Source of the DNA: Neckera pumila
Taxonomy: Eukaryota > Streptophyta > Bryopsida > Hypnales > Neckeraceae
Direction of reading: 5' to 3'
Assembly: GCA_963969595.1 (NCBI GenBank)
Contig: OZ018408.1
Span: 868,001 to 932,000, forward strand
DNA: 64,000 nucleotides
Positions 11,823 to 23,973 of this stretch are shown in pieces (the stretch's first letter is position 1; each line of letters opens with the position of its first letter). The notes below the pieces were generated by a model. It had not been told where the DNA came from and ran no database searches. It saw nothing but the letters and a program-made list of their open reading frames with translations. The translations under genes were made by a program, and so were the position numbers.

Positions 11823-13181
11823 TTCAAAAATGCAGTGTACTTACTAAGTCATCATCAAGCATTGCATCTCTTGGATCTACTTGCAACTCATATGTTTAGG
11901 AAGTTCTCTTTTGTAGCTATCTTACTGATTGCATCACAGACTTTGATTTACAAATGAATCACGGCTTTTATTTTTTGTTTTACGCATATTGCCTTTAAGG
12001 TGAAATGCTTTGAATTTGGGAAGTGTGGGTGGCGACAGAGTGGCTGTCATGGAATAATTGTACTGGCGAAATTCACATTTGTGTGTTTAGATTTATAGCA
12101 AAAAACACTTTTGTAACAGCACTCTAATGGCAATCTCATCCCATAGCTTAATGCAAAGAAGGCAACAGAAAACATAAGTCTGGTGCAAATATGGCAAATT
12201 GAAGTCACTGAATCATAGCACTTATGGCAAAATCTTTCAAGAACATTCATATTCCAAAACAATACATATATTGTCTGTGCACAAACTAAAAAAGATAAGC
12301 TAAATATTGTCTAAGCTATCTTCCACACATGACCTGCACACACACACACACACTCTCCGATGCCTCTATAAGTTTGTGCCTAAACACAAAATCCCAAATT
12401 ATTAACTTACATACCATGTAGGACTTGCACACACAAACACACACTCCGATGACTCAATGAGAATGTGTCTAAACATTGAAATCCAATTTCTGAAGGACAA
12501 GTAATTAGACACAATGTTGCCAAGCACAAAATACCTGCACACAAGAAAAAAAAACTGCAATGCCCAAGTAAGGTGGGCACTCAAAAGCAACAAGCACCTC
12601 CTTTAGAAGACAGTAATTCAAATGGGACCTCCAATTGAAAGTAACAATTCATCTAACTAAGCAACAAGTACTATACTCAGATTGAAAACTAGCAAGCAAC
12701 AACTTCACAACTTGTAACCAACAACTTCATAAGTATAGACAAGGGAACATGTAGAGTTAGGGGATTCAATGCAAAAAGCTGCAAGAAGTTGCTCCAATCC
12801 TGCAAGAAGTAAGATCCCACAGGATCAAAGTTCATAACAAATCATGGAAGGAATCAACAATGCAAAGTCAAGCAAAAGGTCACAAGACAATTGCTATATG
12901 TGGCCATACATAATATAAACTCCTAAAAAACTAAATAACTCCTGAAAAAACTACTGCCTAAAACTTCAGTGCCAATGTGACTCTAAGTGCCTCAGACATG
13001 AACATAGAACCTACATTCCTGATGAAGCAAGCTAGGATTTGGGGAAGTTGCAAAAGCTGCAATTAGGCGTGGGACAAGTACCACCCTCTTTCTCCCGTTT
13101 TGAACCACTCCTCAAAAAACCTTTGATAAGGGAAATTCTCCAATGTAAACACTTTCTAGGAGTACATTCCAACTGCCACCT
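11823..13181. other. Spacer between the foldback element and the hAT relic
   Basis: No gene is recognised. Short CA-rich stretches occur at 12337-12352 and 12429-12445. This stretch may include the 3' part of the hAT element, but no terminal inverted repeat was identified. Confidence 0.4.
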
Positions 13182-16100
13182 CTAAGTTATCAACAATGTT
13201 GCTCTCAACTTCGATTTGAGGAAAGACAGGAAGGAAAAGGTCCTCTCATCCTCTACAGACCCTATAACATGGGTGACAACAATCTCAGCTAGTTTGATAA
13301 ACTCAGAGAAACTCTTGGTGAGGCTGTTGTTGGAATCAAGCACCCTCCAAGCTTTTGTGAGTGGGTTCAAGTCAAAAGATGGAAGCATCGCTGCTCGGGC
13401 TTTTGACTTCATACACAACTTGAACAGGCCTTGATTGGATATTAGCAAGTCACGGTCAATCAAGGGCTTCAGCAGCAACTTGCCACTACCTTCCCCAAGT
13501 GACTTTCCATGTCCATAAGCATCCATCAAAATTTTCAGATGTGCATCAAATTGGTCCTCAGAGTTGCCGCTACACCAAACTTGGGGGTACAGAATACCCA
13601 TGGCACTATTACATTCTGAGCTAGAAATTGGTTGTCAAGCTCCTGGATCAGTTTGGTTGCAATCCTTGCCACAAAACAGAACAGAACTATTAGCAAACAA
13701 TTGAATCCAAACTCAGCCACAATGACATTAACAATAGCAATAGAAGCCAACATACTAAAAGATCATGAACCAGCCAATATACTAAATGATGGAGGCATAC
13801 AACGCAAGTAAAATGCAAGTAAACTCAAGCAATACAATGTAGGCAAACAAATAGTTAATCTCACCAATATGTTCTTCTTTAATTTTGCAAGCACAAATGC
13901 CTACACAATCTGATCTACAGGGGCAAGTTTGTACTCTACGTGTATGTGCTATCCGTGACAAACAAAGACAAGTATCGCTGATCCGTCATTGAGGTCTGTG
14001 GTCCATTTGAGGTGAATCTGCTCGTGACTGTAGTCAAGTAGATTCTAGAAGGACCAGAACTCGTATGTGGAAAAGCTAGTGGCCGGATCCTCATACATGC
14101 TCTACAAACTAGCCTGGCAGATCTTCACAGCCGCTATAAAATCACATATAAAGACGTCGCGCTTCTGAGCAAAGTGCACGAGATTGTCCACTGCATCTAG
14201 AAGTGGCAACAATGCTACTGTGCCAAGCAAAGTATACGGGTCTAGTAAGAGTAACAAGTAGGCCTGAGCACATGAACAACAGTAGGAAAAATGAGCACAA
14301 CTGTAATCAAGAACTAATACCAAATTTTCATTTACAAGGCAAGTAAATACATCCTAAGGCTATCCACCAGCAAAGTACCAAAGCAAAGCAACACCAGACA
14401 AAGAGAAAAAAATAACTACAAATGCAAAAAGAATAGTTCACCTCTGCCTTGTTGTTCTGGTCCAAGTCTATAGTTGTAGTATAAATCAGAGTGCGATACT
14501 CTGAGAAGAGGCGACAAAGTGGCTCTATGAAGGACCCCAATGCGTTTCCACTTTTTTCAGCATCTTTAGCCCTTTTGTTTCTTTTAAAGCAGCCAAAGAT
14601 TTGAATTGGGTGAAGTGTTTGGGGCTTCGATTGAAGTATGCATGAGTCACTTGCAGCACCTTGCTAATGGATTGAAAGATCCCAAGAGTCTCCAAAGTCT
14701 TGAACGCAAGGTTACATTTGTGGGCTACACAATGAACACCATGGCAAAACGGGGCAAATCTCTCTTTTAGCTGCACAGTAACACTCCGTAGACTAGAGAG
14801 CATAGGGGCGCCATCACAACCAAAGCTAATGAGCTTCTCGACAATGGTTGTAGTTTTCAGTTCACCGCCAATTCTCACATTCTCAACTATGAGTTTAGTC
14901 AAGTTCTCAGCGATAGAAGGACAATCAACTTGTTGCAATGCCACTAGCAAGGGAACTCTCACCCAATTGGAACCCACGTAACAATGGACTGACAAGTAGG
15001 AGGCGTTATCCAGAGCAGTGACCTTATCTACCGTGACTGCTAGGAAGTTAGCCTTCTAAATAAGCCTGTGAATCTCCTCAACTACAACCTTATACATAAA
15101 AGAAGCCAAAATCCACCCACTATTATCACACCAATGAGCACTAGGTAAATCAGGAACAACAAGTAACTTATAAAGACTCTGACGAGCCTCAAATTCGATC
15201 ATAGGACAACCACTCTGCAAAACTTGAAACAATGTGGCGAATTGAACCTTTTTCCGCCTGGATTCCATTGTTGTGCAGTGGTTAACCTGCTGCAAGATGG
15301 ACGATGGTGTCCGAGCAGTATAGAGTCTCATGTTTTTCCTGTGTTTGCACTGAGATGCAATGTAGTGTTCACCTTTCTTCACGCCATGCTGAGGCAGATC
15401 TTTCTTTGTAGTTCGTTTTCCATCGTGTTTCCACAAGGTGTCCGATTTTGGGGCCTTGACACACAATTTTTGATCAAACTCACTGCAGACCTTGCACTTC
15501 ACTATATGTAAAACACCATCAATTGCAAGGACATCCTTAGCCCAGGGCAATTTTGCGGCCCACTCTGTCTGAAATTTCCTATGCAAACCATATCCCTGCT
15601 CAACTTTGTTTTTTGCAATTTTGGCCTTTCTTTGCACAATGGTCCATTTCTCCCGCGGCGGGGAGTCCCTTTGTCATCTTCCCCTCCAACCCAGCAAGTA
15701 CCTCTTTCAAACCATAGTTGTTGTTTGAGGAATTGGACAATGCAATAACAGTCCGAGACTTTGAATTGATAATTTGAGTATCTCCAGAGTCACAGGACAA
15801 GGGAGGTGTTGTGTCAATGGACATAGCATTGTTACTAGATGATTGGAAATCGCTGCTGGGATAATCGCCTCTGCCGTTGGACTCTGCTCCAGGGACATTG
15901 AAGAAGCGACTGTTGAGGACAATGGAGAGAGGCTGTCCCGGTGCTAATCCACGGGTGCTTGTAAAATAGGTTTGTTTAGTCGCCTTCCTCGCAGCCTTGT
16001 GAAGTGTATCGGCCCCTGTCAAGCGCTTCACTTCTTTCTCCCATCGACCTGCTGCCTCCTTCAACTCGGCATTCTTCTTCTCCAATTTAGTAGCTTGTGC

Positions 16101-16325
16101 CACCGATCCTGCCACCACTCCTGCGAAGGAGTCATCACAACGATCATCACCCGATTCCATCAAGAAGAATTTGCGGTATTGGCAGACTGAGGACAAAGCA
16201 AACTCACAATCAAAACTTGAAAATGCTAGGACTTTCAGTATAGAATTATGAATTGAAGAAGAACAAACCGCATTTATTGATGCCGCCCCCTCCATCGTCC
16301 TAGCAACGCTCATGCAATCCTGCAA
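13182..16325 (-). pseudogene. Decayed hAT-superfamily transposase with BED-type zinc finger
   Basis: Fragments run in hAT order on the minus strand. The N-terminal part (16325-15600) is Ser/Asn-rich with a likely coiled coil (LEKKNAELKEAAGRWEKEV). The BED-like finger part (15637-15056) has CKVCSEFDQ and CKHRKNMRLY. The RNase H-like region (about 15055-14525) has AVTVDKVTALDNASYLS and SFGCDGAP, which carry plausible catalytic aspartates. Next is LLPLLDAVDNLVHFAQKRD (about 14180-14260). The C-terminal dimerisation segment SVEDERTFSFLSFLKSKLR lies near 13200-13260. Decay is visible as a frame change near 15630, an in-frame TAG at 15056-15058, a frame change near 14530, a stop at about 14102 and another frame change near 13600. 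A possible intron lies at about 14441-14265. It most resembles the ZNF862/C17orf113-like hAT branch. Terminal repeats were not found. Confidence 0.8.
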
Positions 16326-16428
16326 TAAACTGAAACAAAAACAAAAGATAGTGGTAACAAATGCAGATGCTATTGGTACACCAAAACCCTCAAACCAGTG
16401 ATTGGTAAATAGGTCAAGGACCTAGTGC

Positions 16429-16569
16429 GCGGAGTGGCAAACAAGAGAGCAGTAAGAACTCGCGGAGTGGCAAACAATAGAGCAGTAACAGCTCGCGGAG
16501 TGGCAAACAATAGAGCAGTAACAGCTCGCGAAGTGGCAAACAATAGAGCAGTAACAGCTCGCGGAGTGG
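16429..16569. repeat. 33-bp minisatellite, about 4.3 copies
   Basis: The unit GGAGTGGCAAACAATAGAGC with AGTAACAGCTCGC recurs at 33-bp spacing (near 16429, 16462, 16495, 16528 and 16561). Because 33 is a multiple of three, every frame reads through as an 11-residue repeat, which creates spurious open frames. It lies just upstream of the hAT transposase relic. Confidence 0.8.
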
Positions 16570-17774
16570 GGATAACATGAAAGTAATTGCAATGGGAGTG
16601 GCGACAAGCTTGGCTTAAGTGCATCAGAAGTGGCTACTAGAAGGTGAAAGAAGGTCGCTTACAGGCAATGTTGGAGAAGAAGGAGGCCCCGCAAACCCTA
16701 AAATCGGGCGATACCCGCTTCGAGAGAACTGCATGTGCCAGGTATGTTGGGCGATAAAACCCCTAGAATCCTCCAAAGTTGCTATCTTTGTGGCTACCGT
16801 GGTATGACCCGGGTGCACAGGTGGCAAAATCTCTAAATTTCAGCCTTTTTTTTTAATGGGGCCCTTGCCAACCCACATTTTTAAGTGCAAAATGGTACTT
16901 AAGAACCCGTTTTAAAAGCCCCACTAGTGATGTCAATATTCTCCCATCTTATATACTCAGTGAGAGTACTTTGGCCACTATTTAATTTTTTGGCATTTTC
17001 TGCTTATATGCATTTATATTCTTTTTCTATTCAATTTTAGAAAACATGGCCCAAATTAACAATGTTTAGTTGATTCAGACATCTTGATTCCCACATTTTT
17101 ATGTTGATTCTAATGTCTTAATTTGGGCCCTATTTTCTACTTGTGATGTTTCTCTAATTTCTATATCAAATATTAAATGTCACATTTGCAAACAAACTCT
17201 CTATGCAAAAAGATCATTTTCAATTTTTTAGAAAACTACAAAAGTTACATGATAGGGTTTTTAGAAAACTACAAAAGTTACATGATAGGGTACATAAAGG
17301 GGGAAATTTTTATATAATATGTAGGGCTACAATAGAACCTTGAAATGCTACATACTCTAATATATATATATATATATATAAGGCTATATAAAATCATCAT
17401 GTAGAAGAGGATTGTATTAATAAGTTAACCTTGATAGATAGGGACGTGCATTGTCACATTGCATGACTAGGAAGGTTTACGTTAAGGATTCAACTAACTG
17501 AAAACTGTACAACATACAAATAGAGTTTATAGGCCATCTAATTTTAGCCTTTAAAGCCATATGTATTAAATACACTCATATTGAATGGGATGTTTATAGA
17601 ATTATACTAATTTGAGTAGAAATTCTAAAGTGTTTGATGATAAACTTGTTATTAAAAACTGCCACTTAGTTGATGGCAATCAAATTGAATGTTGTTGGTT
17701 TTCATGGTGTATATCTTGTAAGTGTATATAATAAAAAGAAAGAAACATTTGTAAAGAAAAGAAGGGCAGGAAAA
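16570..17774. other. Spacer without recognised genes
   Basis: No coding region is supported. A (TA)n microsatellite lies at about 17361-17380. Bases 17240-17258 are directly repeated at 17264-17289 (ACTACAAAAGTTACATGATA). Confidence 0.4.
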
Positions 17775-18035
17775 AATTGGATACTTAAATATTATATGTA
17801 AGATAGCTTTACTTAAGAAAATCACAAAAAATAAATTATAAAAAACCATAGGATATTGGAAGTTCATCCTTTGTAACTTTCTATATAAGAATACGGGCAT
17901 CCTAAATACAAGACACTTAATATTATATATAAGAGAGCTCTACTTATAAAAACCACATAAATGAATTTACAAAAAGCATAGGGCATTGGAAGTACATCCT
18001 TTGTGGTTTTTTATATAAAAATACGTTCATCTTGA
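17775..18035. repeat. ~130-bp direct duplication
   Basis: The segment around 17775-17900 (ACTTAAATATTATAT through TTGGAAGTTCATCC) is repeated about 130 bp downstream at 17905-18035 with moderate divergence. Confidence 0.55.
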
Positions 18036-18044
18036 ATACAGTAA

Positions 18045-18962
18045 TCACCAATAAAATTCCATGACTATATTTTCTAAAAGACATCTTAAATATAGTAATC
18101 ATCAAAAATGTTCAAAAATTGCCATGTTTAGTACAAATACCAACTTTTTGATAAAAAAAACTTCTTTGATACATACAACCATAGGATCTAATAGTATGCT
18201 GACTTGAAAACATGCGGTAAAAATTTCAAAAATATCCACCACATGGATTGCAAGCATTCAAATTCACTAAAATCATTTTTTTGGCCCTACAAAAAGCAAG
18301 GGCAGCTACAATTTGCAAGCTCACTTTTCTATGAAAAAATGTTCCAAAATGGTGGTACTTCTTTGAATTCTTTTTCCTAGACAAGTTGTTTACATGCTTG
18401 AAATTTTTTAGATTATTTGGAGTTGTGCAACATATAGGAAAAAAATTGTAAATTGAAAGAAACAGAGAATGATTCAAAATACTAAATTGTTAAGAATTTA
18501 ATTATAGAATTGAAAATTCCAATTGCAATGGTTGCAATGTTGTAATAAACAATCTACATTGTAGGATTTTATTTTTTTCAAAAGATATTGAAAATTGAGT
18601 AAGACAAAGGACTTCTACAAACAAACTCCTTATAACTTTTGACTCATTGATGAAAATGGAATGATTCAAAGCTTTCTACATATGTATAACTCTAGAAATT
18701 AATTTCAGATTTTTGTTTATGAAAAAAATAAATTTTTTTGGTTTGCTCGGACTGCCCATTTACGAAAAAAAATAATATATTAGGCTATAACTTTTGACTC
18801 ATATTTCCGAATGTCTTGAAATTTAGTGCATATGAAAGATATTCCATGTCCCCACCTTTTATTAAATTTCAGCCTAAAATATGCAAATCTTCATCCACAC
18901 TAGCCTGCTTAAAATTGCTATGTAGCCAAAAAAATTGCATGTTGGTCTTCTAGGAGTTCAAG
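18045..18962. mobile_element. TTAA-family element, full-length but degenerate ends
   Basis: This matches the outer element at 45816-47629 along most of its length, including the segments ATTGCAAGCATTCAAATTCA, TTTTTTTGGCCCTACAAAAAG and AACAATCTACATTG. The ends are mutated (CCAATAAAATTCCATGAC on the left, TCTTCTAGGAGTTCAA on the right). It carries no insertion at the site (about 18541-18552, TTGTAATAAACAATC) where the 45.8-kb copy is interrupted, so it serves as an empty-site reference. Confidence 0.6.
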
Positions 18963-20959
18963 TAAATAGCTCTACATCAAATACCCTTTTAATTCAAGTG
19001 TATACCTTCAATTACAAGGAGTGATCTACTTGAGACTCTCCATCATGTGCAATTCTTTGCATTGAATCTTATCACCGAGTGTTCTTTATAGGCATAAGAA
19101 TTTGATGAAGCAATCATAGGTTTGAATAAAATTATCACTTGAAAACAAAAAAATCTTCACTACAAGCTCTCATAGCAACATTTCCTACTCAAAAAGGTCA
19201 AATTCCTTGAAATATGAAGATTTTACCTCTACTAATTAATACTTTGTCTAGGAATACTTTATGAGTCCAATTGACCAAGAAAAAGGAGAAAGGGGGTCTT
19301 CTAGGCTAGTTTGTGCCTTCTAAAGCCAATTCTTGGAGCTTGAACTTTAGAATAGAAGCATGGAAGGAGGTTGTTTTTGCCCTTTGGCTTTCTTATACTA
19401 TTAACAAGTTCCAACACTTGCTTTGCATTCATTATTTGGTACTTGTTTAATGTTTATAATTTTTTTATAAAAGCTTATTAGCTTTATATATTTGTATTGT
19501 CTATTAAATTATTTATATTAGCTGTTCAAATCAAACTATTTTATTGCACTTCATTTTATTTTGCATTTCATGCTCAATTTCATGTCAACTACTTTCTTCT
19601 AATATGCTTTAATTTGTATTGCTTTAGTAGTTACAATATGCACAACTAAGCTGCTAGTTGAAACCATCAAAAATTTGCATTGTTTTATCATTATGTTTTT
19701 CAATATGATTACTCGAGCCACTATTTGAAACTATTAGAAAATTATGTTATTATCTACTTTGATTTGTTTTCAAAACTGGTTACCATGTGAAGTTTCATTC
19801 TTTATCTAACACCTCTTGATTTGACTTGCTTTTGCTAAATATTCCCCAATATATGGCTTCAAACCATAGGTAGTCATTGCAATCAAACTTTTGAAACTAG
19901 GAAATAAAATTGTTGTTTTTGAGGCATATTTTTAGGCGTTTAACTTCAACCATGATCATGTGATGTGGTAAGCACTTCTAAATCAATTAATTCTTGAAAC
20001 TTTTTTGAGTTAATTTTCATTCTATGCTTAATTTATAGATTTGGGAAAAAGAAAAATTTACTCTTATTGGAACGGAGTAGGAAATTAAGTCTTGATTAAG
20101 TTTCCTCATAACAAGCTTAGGGATCTACATATTTCAAGAATCCTATAAAACTTAACCTAAATGCAATTCCAAACTTATTTAAAAGCATACAATTTGGATC
20201 AAAATTCTACAATTTATCATAGAATAAAGTTTAGGATGATAATTAAAAGAGCACATGTAAGTCTTAAAGTTTACATATTAAATCCTATAAATCATGATGA
20301 TTGATCTCTAAAACAACCTAAAACTTAGGAATTGGGTTAAAACTCCATCCAATATCCACAAATGAAGTCCTAAAGTCAAGCAGTAAGCTCCATAGATAGT
20401 TAGATTTTTACTCAAATATTTTAAACATTGAGGTCAAGAGTCTCATAGATACACTTTTATTGATTTGGGACTAGTTTAGAGACTCTTTTGGGTCATGATG
20501 GGCAGCACACTTCAAAAATTCATAATAAATTCATACTTTATCAAAAAATATAATTTTCATTCAATCTCATTGTTTCCCACACTTGTGTTTATGTGGTAGA
20601 AAATTAACAAATTTCAGAAATGGCGCAAGGCAAACTTCTTATTCTACCTATGATGGATTGTTCTACCTTATAACCAAGTCACATGTTTTGAGCAATCACT
20701 CCAAGAAAAATATAGTCTTGGAATATGCCCTTAGCAAACAATGTGAAATTCATGTGTAGTCTAAGCAATAGAAAAATCTTGTGTAGCTTCTCTTGTCACA
20801 ACCTCCATGCTCTTTGGCCAGCATCACCTGACTTCGGCAACAATCCGTTGAAGTTGTCCCCGTTAGAAATGCTACAAATTTTGACCACATAAGAATTCAT
20901 ATAAAGATTAGTGAAGGGTGTTTATCGCAAGAAAGGAACTAGTGAATAATTATGTCAAA
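18963..20959. other. AT-rich spacer, nothing recognised
   Basis: No open frame, repeat array or transposon terminus could be supported in this stretch on either strand. Confidence 0.4.
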
Positions 20960-21440
20960 ACAACATTCACCACCCACAATAGCAAGCCAATGACCTTACT
21001 CAAGTACAACAAGCTTACATACTTAGGGGCACTTAACACTATAATCAAAGGTCAAGAAGCATTGATTTCCACCACCAACAAGCCATCGACTTCACTCAAA
21101 GATAACAAGCTTACATACTTAGGGGCACTTAATACTATAGTCAAAGGTCAAGAGGACGTCAATTTCCATCAACAACAAGCCACCAACTTCATTCAAGGAC
21201 AACCAACTAAGATACTTAAGGGCACTGAACACTATAGTCAAAGGTAGAGAGGCCGTCAATTTCCATCAACAACAAGCCACCAACCTCATTCAAGGACAAC
21301 CAACTAACATACTTAAGGGTACTGAACACCATAGTCAAAGGTCAAGAGGCCGTCAATTTCCATCACCAGCAAGCCATCAACCTCACTCAAGGACAATCAA
21401 CTAACATATTAAGGGCACTAAACATTGTAGTCAAAGGTCG
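20960..21440. repeat. ~96-bp tandem repeat, about 5 copies
   Basis: The motif ACATACTTAGGGGCACTTAA recurs at about 21021, 21117, 21214, 21311 and 21407, a spacing of 96-97 bp. It is accompanied by ACAAGCCA-CAACTTCA and CAAAGGTCAAGAGG. Copies have diverged by 10-20 percent. The open frame of 109 residues inside it is a by-product of the repeat. Confidence 0.8.
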
Positions 21441-22879
21441 AGAGGCCGTTGATTTCTACCAATTGGATTGCAAGAAACCAAGAAGTTGGCAGTTTGATTG
21501 GCAAAAATCAACAGCCTCTTGATAATAGTGTAAAGTACCCCTAAAAGAAGCTCAAAACTTGTGACATCTGCACTCGCAGCATTGATTCATCAATGGAGAT
21601 AACTAAGATGGAATCCCTCTTCACTAGTCATTTGAGAGGGGGTATTGGCATACTAGTAAACAATTAGTCATTAGGATTTCGCCCCCTTGTATATTCATCC
21701 AAAGGTGAATTAGGTTTAGTAACTTGTGTATATATTCATCCATTGACGGCTAAGACTTCAATCTCGTAACACAAAACCTTGATCAATGGGGTGCCACGGT
21801 GTGCACATAGAGCATATTCATGCTAATAAAGAATCCTTCAATTGTGCCTTTTAGAGGAATTTGACATTTCAAGGGATTCGGGGGCCTTAGAGGGCCATTT
21901 TAGGTCCATTCTTCAATCTGGCCAGATTTAGTGAACGGCGATATGGGCGTGTCAGAATTTTTTTTTCAAAAGAAATAAAAATAGTAATAATAATTTTTTT
22001 ATCAAAATATCATTTTAAGCAACTTTATTTTATTTTTTCCAAAAATAACGTGGCAGTTGTTGTGCCACGTCAACCAGCTGCTACAGCTGTGTTTACACAA
22101 TCAAGGAACACATGGGAACTCGCAACCCTCCAAGTCCCCCAAATCCCCTCTAATGTTAGAGAGAAACATGAAGGTAATTGAAGGAGAAGACAATAGAGCA
22201 AACAACGTTTTTTTGTTGTCATTTCAAATGTAGATTTCATAATTAGCTCAACTTGCAAAGAAACCACACTATAAAATGTGCTATAACATTCAAATTTGAT
22301 CAAGCAATTCTCTCATTTTTTTAGTAAAAAATTGGCATAAGTTAGATTTCTAACTTTTGTTAAAATTATCCATATGCTTGATTTAATTAAAGGTTTGAGT
22401 TTATAAAGCCAAAAACTAATCAATACATGAAAACTCAGGCAATCAAATTATCAAAGTCCTCATTTCCTGAGGGTGAAATGAATTAGCTTTCAATTAATTA
22501 TGTGTCAATTAAATTTCAACCAAAAAATTGATTTTTTGAAAGATTAATTTATAGAAGATTACCATCTGTTCATGTTACATTTGGCACCTTGGCGCTACAT
22601 TAATTTAATTTTAGAATTTGCCAAAATAATTTAATTTTAGAATTTGTACAATTCAGCAGCTTGATTTGAATTTCTTGGCTTTTGGGACTTTGCTTTTTCT
22701 AATTTATATATAAATGTGTTCTTTTTTCTAGATTTTCTCAAGAATAATTATCGGTTATTCAAAATTAGCAACAATGAAACTTTTCCAGATTTTCAAAAAT
22801 AATTATACAATTTTTCCTAATTATTTCCAAAATTGACCTACACGTACAATAAAATATATCTGGGCGGAATTACTCTATT
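21441..22879. other. Spacer without recognised genes
   Basis: No gene or complete mobile element is supported. Bases 22049-22075 hold a short inverted match, GTGGCAGTTG / CAACTGCCAC-like. Otherwise the region is AT-rich with homopolymer runs. Confidence 0.35.
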
Positions 22880-23350
22880 AGGACATGTAAGGTAAACTAG
22901 TCCATTGTGGTCAAACTTTAGAATCTACCCTCATGCCATTGCTGAAATTTTTCAAAATTTTTCTCATACAAAGATATGTGTGAGAAGTAGTGAGGACATT
23001 TGAAAGTATATTTTTTGGACCAAGTATGAATTAGTTTTGAATTTTTGAAGTGATCACCCATAGGGGTCTATAGGCCACCTCATGACCAACAAAATCTGAA
23101 TCCAATATGGTCATCTTTCTACCCAATACAATCACAACATTTTCAAACATTAAAGACCTAAAAAATCAATTTTTACAAAGAATTTTATACTGAAAAGTTG
23201 GAAGTACCTATTGAGGTTACTAATTACTCCATAACTACCATGTAAGGCATTGATTGTGGTCTGAAAAACCACAATGGGGTCATTAAAACCACAATGGGGT
23301 CATTAGGTGTCCATCTGACTGCAATGCAATGGGGTCTTTTATATTACTGT
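22880..23350. repeat. Dispersed repeat, copy 1 (partner at 37955-38960)
   Basis: It shares a collinear series of blocks with 37955-38340 and 38780-38960: CCATTGCTGAAATT, AGTCCATTGTGG, CACAA-ATTT, AGATAGAAGT-like and GACATTGATTGTGG followed by CATTAGGTGTCCA. The direct GTCATTAAAACCACAATGGG duplication near 23270-23300 is local to this copy. The function and class of the repeat are unknown. Confidence 0.5.
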
Positions 23351-23973
23351 AGGTTTCACTAAAAGTCCAACTACACACTTCCAGCACTTGAAAGTAAAAA
23401 CATGGAAAACATTCGATCACTTTTAGGATAACTCACATATAAATATATCTACTAAGGATAAGTATTTTGAACTCAAGTTGACACAAACAAATGTTAAAAA
23501 AAGGTCTAGCCGTTCACTAATCACTACTGCCCCCAAAAGGGAAATTCAGAAGGTAAAGGGACGCAATTCTGCTCCACACCTTACTTGCCCAATGAATGCA
23601 ACTCAGGAATCAAGGAAAAAACATTAAAAACCCGGTACGTGTAAACATGAAAAAGACAATACGCGGTGTCGGCAGAAAACTGATCCATTGATTGAAAGAA
23701 GTCGGAACATATTGCCCAATGCCATGCTAGTGGGGCTCAACTTCCCACCGGAATAAGAATATAAGGGTGTTCACTAAAACACGCTCAACATACCTACGCT
23801 CTCTGTACCTACGCTCAAAAGTGAGGCTCCCTCCCCAATCCCTAAAACAAAGATGTTCTGAACGCTTCCGTTACAAAAACTAAGCGACTTTCCACATGGC
23901 CTGCACCTTAACAACGTCGATGCACATCCAAATTCAACAGGCGAACACTAATATCAAAACACACACGACGCGT

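Noticed and set aside
16421..16624. Open frames of 60-84 residues with an 11-residue repeat
   Set aside because: They are produced by the 33-bp minisatellite, which is open in all frames.
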